The position numbers were made by a program, and so were the translations under genes. The notes beneath the pieces were generated by a model. The model was not told where the DNA came from, searched no databases, and saw only the letters and a program-made list of their open reading frames with translations. From the NCBI RefSeq assembly GCF_008692195.1, contig NZ_RXOM01000030.1, positions 1 through 36,801 on the forward strand: a stretch of DNA of 36,801 nt, given 5' to 3'. Every line of letters starts with the position of its first letter. Positions within the stretch are counted from its first letter, which is position 1. The DNA comes from Salegentibacter sp. R32 (lineage in GTDB: Bacteria > Bacteroidota > Bacteroidia > Flavobacteriales > Flavobacteriaceae). Shown here in pieces: positions 33,322 through 36,801 of this stretch.

Positions 33322-33663
33322 ATGGATAATAATCACATTAATTACATAGAATTCAAAGCCAACAATATTCAACGCGTAAAACAATTTTACACTTCGGTTT
33401 TCCATTGGAAATTCATCGATTATGGTGATGCCTATGTAGCTTTTGAAAATAGCGGACTACAAGGAGGTTTCACTCTTTCTGAAGAAAAAATCGTCAATGG
33501 AGCTTTAATCGTTCTATACCACACAAACCTTGAAAAAATAAAAGATGAAGTCATCAATAATGGAGGTAAAGTCACGCAGGAAATATTTGAATTTCCCGGT
33601 GGCAAGCGCTTTCATTTCTTAGATACCGAAGGAAATGAATTAGCCATTTGGTCAGACCAATAA
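33322..33663 (+). CDS. Second VOC-superfamily protein
   Basis: This 113-residue VOC-fold protein has a first half 'INYIEFKANNIQRVKQFYTSVFHWKF' and a second half 'GALIVLYHTNLEKIKDEVINNGGKVTQEIFEFPGGKRFHFLDTEGNELAIWSD'. The final 'FHFLDTEGNELAIW' is typical of the small VOC proteins annotated as glyoxalase-like. Candidate metal residues (His6, Glu at the end of the second half) are in the usual places. The substrate is unknown. It lies 27 bases after the membrane protein gene and could share its transcript. Confidence 0.88.
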   Translation: MDNNHINYIEFKANNIQRVKQFYTSVFHWKFIDYGDAYVAFENSGLQGGFTLSEEKIVNGALIVLYHTNLEKIKDEVINNGGKVTQEIFEFPGGKRFHFLDTEGNELAIWSDQ

Positions 33664-33681
33664 ATATTACAAATTATTTTA

Positions 33682-33689
33682 TATCTTTG
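33682..33689 (+). promoter_or_regulatory. -7 box before the HYC_CC_PP gene
   Basis: TATCTTTG (TAnnTTTG) ends 6 bases before the ATG at 33696, implying a leader of only a few bases. No clear -33 element. Confidence 0.45.
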
Positions 33690-33695
33690 TGAGTA

Positions 33696-34109
33696 ATGAA
33701 ACCATTTCACAAAATAACAGCAATACTAATGGCGCTTTTAGTGCTATTTTCTACATCAGCTTTTGCCGTAAGTATGCATTATTGTGGAAAAACCTTGGTT
33801 GATTATTCATTTTCTCATAACGCCAAATCGTGTGGAATGGAGAAAATACAAACAACAAAAGATACACCTTCTACTTGTAATATCCAAAAAAAAGGATGCT
33901 GCACCAACAAAAAAATTGTGAAGCAACAAGACGATGTTAAAAACAATTCACAATTACAATTAGACCAACAGGTTTTTGTAGCCAGTTTGGTGTATACCTA
34001 TATTCAACTTTTTGAGGTAAAGAAAACGCAGCACATTCCTCATCAAAACTATTCACCTCCCCTCCTCGTCTATGACCTCCTTGTTTTAGATGAAACCTTT
34101 TTGATTTAA
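33696..34109 (+). CDS. HYC_CC_PP family protein, probable metal-efflux accessory
   Basis: This 137-residue exported protein has a signal peptide (residues 1-24, ending SAFA). The mature part opens with 'SMHYCGKTLVDYSF' (His28-Tyr29-Cys30), has further cysteines at 46 and 61, the pair Cys68-Cys69 ('KKGCCTNKK'), and a Pro-Pro in 'NYSPPLLVYD'. These three marks give the family its name. Families of this kind are found in Bacteroidota next to heavy-metal RND pumps, as here, which suggests binding of copper or a similar thiophilic ion in the periplasm. The role is inferred from cysteines and position. A structured element follows, then the CusA-like pump. Confidence 0.82.
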   Translation: MKPFHKITAILMALLVLFSTSAFAVSMHYCGKTLVDYSFSHNAKSCGMEKIQTTKDTPSTCNIQKKGCCTNKKIVKQQDDVKNNSQLQLDQQVFVASLVYTYIQLFEVKKTQHIPHQNYSPPLLVYDLLVLDETFLI

Positions 34110-34120
34110 AATTTTAATTT

Positions 34121-34222
34121 GGGCGCAACCCTTTGGGTCGGGCTATCCGTTATATCTTTTTTGTTGTCATGCTGAGCTTGTCGAAGCACAACAAAAAAGG
34201 ATGCCACTCCTATCCCTTGCGC
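34121..34222. repeat. Structured palindromic intergenic element with a terminator-like tip
   Basis: Nested pairings can be traced: GCGCAA (34123-34128) with TTGCGC (34217-34222); a CCC-TTT-GGG hairpin (34129-34137); GGG..TA with TA-TCCC; ATCC with GGAT; and a perfect 12-base arm CTTTTTTGTTGT (34156-34167) with ACAACAAAAAAG (34188-34199). The tip holds CATGCTGAGCTTGTCGAAGC, the core shared with 9537 and 17456. The frame 'GGGCG..CCC...GGGTCGGGCTATCCG ... CTATCCC' recalls, from memory, a widespread Bacteroidota intergenic repeat. It could end the HYC_CC_PP transcript or act as a structured RNA. Confidence 0.7.
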
Positions 34223-34255
34223 AACCAATCACTCCTCTTTTTCGAATACAGTAAA

Positions 34256-34312
34256 AACTAAAAGATGCTCCACTTTTTGAGGGGAGATGCCAACGGCAGA
34301 GGGGTTTTTCAA
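34256..34312. repeat. Short GC-rich intergenic repeat-like segment
   Basis: CTCC-n-GGGGAG pairing is followed by 'GATGCCAACGGCAGAGGGG' and a T-run. The composition is unlike the AT-rich surroundings and the string resembles repeats found between genes in other Bacteroidota. It lies 39 bases before the CusA-type gene. Evidence is from pattern memory only. Confidence 0.4.
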
Positions 34313-34350
34313 CTTCAGTTTCATTTTCATAATTTAAATCACTAAAAATT

Positions 34351-36714
34351 ATGCTGAACAAAGGCATTAAATTTTTAATCGAAAATAAAATCGTCGCCGG
34401 TCTCCTACTCGTACTTCTAGTAGGTTGGGGACTCACCAACGCTCCATTTAATTGGGATCTAGGTATTTTACCCAACAATCCCGTAGCGGTCGATGCCATC
34501 CCGAATATTGGCGAAAACCAACAAATCGTTTTCACCAAATGGGAAGGTCGCTCGCCGCAAGACATTGAAGATCAAATCACCTATCCGCTTACCACTTCAT
34601 TACTAGGTATTCCCGGAGTAAAAACGATTCGAAGTTCTTCGATGTTTGGGTTCTCAAGTATCTATATCATTTTTGAAGAAGACGTCGAATTCTATTGGAG
34701 CCGTAGCCGAATTCTCGAAAAACTCAACTCGCTACCGGCAAATTTACTTCCGCAGGGCGTCAATCCTAGTTTAGGACCCGATGCCACGGGACTCGGACAA
34801 ATATTTTGGTACACCCTCGAAGGTCGCGACCAAAACGGAAATGTAACCGGTGGTTGGGATTTACAAGAACTACGAAGTATTCAAGATTATTACGTAAAGT
34901 ATGCGCTTTCTGGAGCAAGTGGGGTTTCAGAAGTAGCTTCTATTGGTGGTTACGTTCAGGAATATCAGATTGATGTAAATCCTGAAAAAATGCGTCAATA
35001 TAATATCGGTTTACAACAAATCGTGAAAGCCGTAAAAGAAAGTAACCGCGATATTGGAGCACAAACCCTAGAAATTAATCAAGCCGAATATTTAATACGT
35101 GGTTTAGGTTACGTAAAGTCGATTGAAGATCTTCAAAATACGGTGGTAAGTGCTAAAGATTACACTTCGCTTCGCATTAAAGATATTGCCAACGTACACT
35201 TAGGTCCTGAAACCCGACGCGGAATTCTAGATAAAGAAGGTGCAGAAGTGGTTGGTGGTGTTGTGGTTGCCCGACACGGAGCTAACCCGATGGAAGTGAT
35301 CACCAATGTAAAAGCACAAATCGAGAAAATTAAAGGTGGCTTACCTTCCAAAGAACTAAAAGACGGCAAAACCTCACAACTTACCGTGGTTCCGTTTTAC
35401 GACCGTACACAACTCATTCAAGAAACTTTAGGAACGCTCAATGAAGCCTTAACGATGGAAATTCTGATTACCGTTTTGGTTATTATCATTATGGTGTATA
35501 ATCTGCGTGCTTCCTTATTAATTTCAGGTTTGCTGCCTGTTGCGGTGTTAATGGTTTTTATTGCGATGAAGTTTTTCAACGTCACGGCAAATATCGTTGC
35601 CCTTTCCGGAATTGCCATCGCCATTGGTACGATGGTCGATATGAGTGTGATTCTCTCTGAAAATATTATTCGACATTTGGAAAAAGCCAAAGAAAAATTC
35701 AACATCAACGATATTGTTTACCAAGCGACTTCAGAAGTTTCCGGAGCTATTTTAACCGCCGTTTTAACAACAATCATCAGTTTTATTCCGGTGTTCACGA
35801 TGACGGGAGCCGAAGGAAAACTCTTTCGTCCTTTAGCGTTTACCAAAACGATGGCTTTGGTAGCTTCATTAATCGTGGCGCTATTTCTAATTCCACCATT
35901 TGCTGCCATATTATTTAAGAAAAGAAATCGCCGAAAAAATGTAGGTTTCATCATCAACATAGCAATCATTATTCTAGGTATTGCAGCGATAATTTTCGGT
36001 TACCTATTAGGAATTATTTTAATTGTTTTTGGTATCGTTCAATTACTTCAACAGAAAAACATCCTTTCCGCAGCCAAAGCGAATTTGATCAACATTATTA
36101 TCTCGGCTTTAGTGATCGTTTATTTCCTGGCAACCTATTGGCGACCCTTGGGAATCACGCAAAATATTGTACTCAACTTCATTTTTGTAACACTAATTGT
36201 CTTCTTAATTTTAGGCGGTTTTACCCTTTTCAGAAACTATTACACGAGAATCTTGCGGTGGACGCTTCAACACAAATTGCTTTTTTTAAGTATTCCGACA
36301 GCGATCGTGATTTTTGGTTTTTTCATTATGAAAAATACCGGCAAAGAATTTATGCCATCCCTTAATGAAGGTTCGTTCTTATTGATGCCAACTTCGCTCC
36401 CACACGCCGGAGTTGAAGAAAACAAGCGTATTTTACAACAACTCGATATGGCGGTGGCTAGCATTCCTGAAATTGAAACGGTCGTAGGAAAAGCAGGAAG
36501 AACCGAATCGGCTCTCGATCCCGCGCCACTTTCGATGTACGAAAATATCATTCAGTATAAACCGGAATACGCTTTAAATACAGAAGGCGAAAAACAGCGA
36601 TTCAAAGTAAATGAAGATGGCCATTTTATGCTGAAAGATGGAAGTTTAGTTGAAAATACCAACGATGTCAGTTCAACTAAACCACTCTGCACTAAAAGTG
36701 CAGAGGTTCATTAA
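34351..36714 (+). CDS. cusA: CusA/CzcA-type heavy-metal efflux RND permease, cut off after ~775 residues
   Basis: The inner-membrane pump of a tripartite metal-efflux complex, driven by protons. It begins with a first span (~14-33). The periplasmic porter domain includes 'WEGRSPQDIEDQITYPLTTSLLGIPGVKTIRSSSMFGFSSIYIIFEE', and the first transmembrane bundle includes 'GTMVDMSVILSENIIRHLEKA', where heavy-metal RND proteins keep acidic residues for proton transfer. A hydrophobic insertion at ~530-640 is as in Bacteroidota CusA. 'GKEFMPSLNEGSFLLMPTSLPHAGVEENKRILQQLD' opens the second periplasmic half. Full-length relatives exceed 1,000-1,200 residues. Homology stops at about 36670 ('LVENTNDVSS'), and the last ~11 codons plus stop come from foreign, hairpin-rich DNA. 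The second porter half and the last six spans are missing, so no working pump is expected. Confidence 0.88.
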   Translation: MLNKGIKFLIENKIVAGLLLVLLVGWGLTNAPFNWDLGILPNNPVAVDAIPNIGENQQIVFTKWEGRSPQDIEDQITYPLTTSLLGIPGVKTIRSSSMFGFSSIYIIFEEDVEFYWSRSRILEKLNSLPANLLPQGVNPSLGPDATGLGQIFWYTLEGRDQNGNVTGGWDLQELRSIQDYYVKYALSGASGVSEVASIGGYVQEYQIDVNPEKMRQYNIGLQQIVKAVKESNRDIGAQTLEINQAEYLIRGLGYVKSIEDLQNTVVSAKDYTSLRIKDIANVHLGPETRRGILDKEGAEVVGGVVVARHGANPMEVITNVKAQIEKIKGGLPSKELKDGKTSQLTVVPFYDRTQLIQETLGTLNEALTMEILITVLVIIIMVYNLRASLLISGLLPVAVLMVFIAMKFFNVTANIVALSGIAIAIGTMVDMSVILSENIIRHLEKAKEKFNINDIVYQATSEVSGAILTAVLTTIISFIPVFTMTGAEGKLFRPLAFTKTMALVASLIVALFLIPPFAAILFKKRNRRKNVGFIINIAIIILGIAAIIFGYLLGIILIVFGIVQLLQQKNILSAAKANLINIIISALVIVYFLATYWRPLGITQNIVLNFIFVTLIVFLILGGFTLFRNYYTRILRWTLQHKLLFLSIPTAIVIFGFFIMKNTGKEFMPSLNEGSFLLMPTSLPHAGVEENKRILQQLDMAVASIPEIETVVGKAGRTESALDPAPLSMYENIIQYKPEYALNTEGEKQRFKVNEDGHFMLKDGSLVENTNDVSSTKPLCTKSAEVH

Positions 36715-36801
36715 TACTGGGGACTAAAAGTCCCCTTTACTATTCCAATATAAAATTGGAATTATCACTCGAATCACGCCGGTGATGTTCCAAGTATTCA
36801 T
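36675..36801. mobile_element. Hairpin-rich foreign sequence interrupting the CusA gene, type undetermined
   Basis: Four hairpins stand in a row: CTCTGCACT-AAA-AGTGCAGAG (36685-36705), GGGGACT-AAA-AGTCCCC (36719-36735), ATTCCAAT-n5-ATTGGAAT (36742-36762), and ATCAC-n13-GTGAT (36764-36786). The first two share the same apical ACT-AAA-AGT on different stems. No complete coding frame is seen. The pattern fits the structured, non-coding end of an insertion element (IS200/IS605-like and RAYT-associated ends carry such hairpins), but no transposase is in view, so the class is open. Confidence 0.5.

Noticed and set aside
15436-33663. The two VOC proteins as a recent duplication
   Set aside because: They differ in length and share only the general fold pattern; no close run of identity is visible.
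34167-34565. 132-residue open frame on the minus strand across the start of the CusA gene
   Set aside because: It is antisense to a clear RND protein and runs through the repeat elements at 34121-34312; composition looks like a shadow frame.
36685-36735. Hairpins at the right edge as a CRISPR array
   Set aside because: The stems differ, only the apical bases repeat, and no regular spacer lengths are present.

Overview
The window looks like chromosomal DNA from a marine-type member of the Flavobacteriaceae (Bacteroidota). The AT-rich composition, a SusC/SusD/SusE starch locus, a type IX secretion tail, the TAnnTTTG type of -7 promoter box, weak use of Shine-Dalgarno sequences, a fused ResB/CcsA cytochrome c assembly protein and an HYC_CC_PP family protein all point there. 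I cannot name the genus.

Layout. (1) 1-8,369 is a starch/alpha-glucan utilisation locus on the + strand: a SusC receptor cut off on its left by the end of an IS1595-type insertion sequence, then SusD, a SusE/SusF-like glycan-binding lipoprotein, a large GH13 alpha-amylase with a type IX sorting tail, and a second alpha-amylase of the archaeal-type GH13_7 group carried as a lipoprotein. (2) 8,449-17,399 holds housekeeping genes: threonine aldolase, methylglyoxal synthase, release factor 2 with a programmed +1 frameshift, an ArsC-like reductase, a small secreted protein, an outer-membrane receptor, a 59-residue membrane protein, a VOC-fold protein and fumarase C. (3) 17,585-25,050 has a YkgJ-like cysteine-cluster protein and the CcsBA cytochrome c synthase on the - strand, then a + strand run of DUF2520, KdsC-like phosphatase, UbiA prenyltransferase, Maf and MscS genes. 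(4) 25,234-31,129 is a tight operon: secreted PIG-L deacetylase, a 36-residue membrane peptide, sodium:solute symporter and Gfo/Idh/MocA dehydrogenase, with a two-gene MntA/HepT (nucleotidyltransferase/HEPN) module between the peptide and the symporter. (5) 31,136-32,775 is a umuDC-like operon whose umuC carries one in-frame TAG in its catalytic motif. (6) 32,920-36,801 has a small membrane protein, a VOC protein, an HYC_CC_PP protein and a CusA/CzcA-type metal efflux pump, the pump being cut off by a hairpin-rich foreign sequence at the right edge.

Both edges therefore lie in mobile or repeated DNA that interrupts a gene, each leaving roughly 125 bases of repeat, as expected of a draft contig broken at insertion elements. 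Intergenic spaces carry structured repeats (9,537; 17,428; 34,121; 34,256), three of which share a GTCAYGCTGARCTTG core. I see no rRNA, tRNA, CRISPR array or prophage. I did not find a clearly new multi-gene system. The observations most worth checking are the toxin-antitoxin pair set inside a transporter operon, the duplicated 3' flank behind the two amylases, the broken umuC, and the structured palindromic elements.
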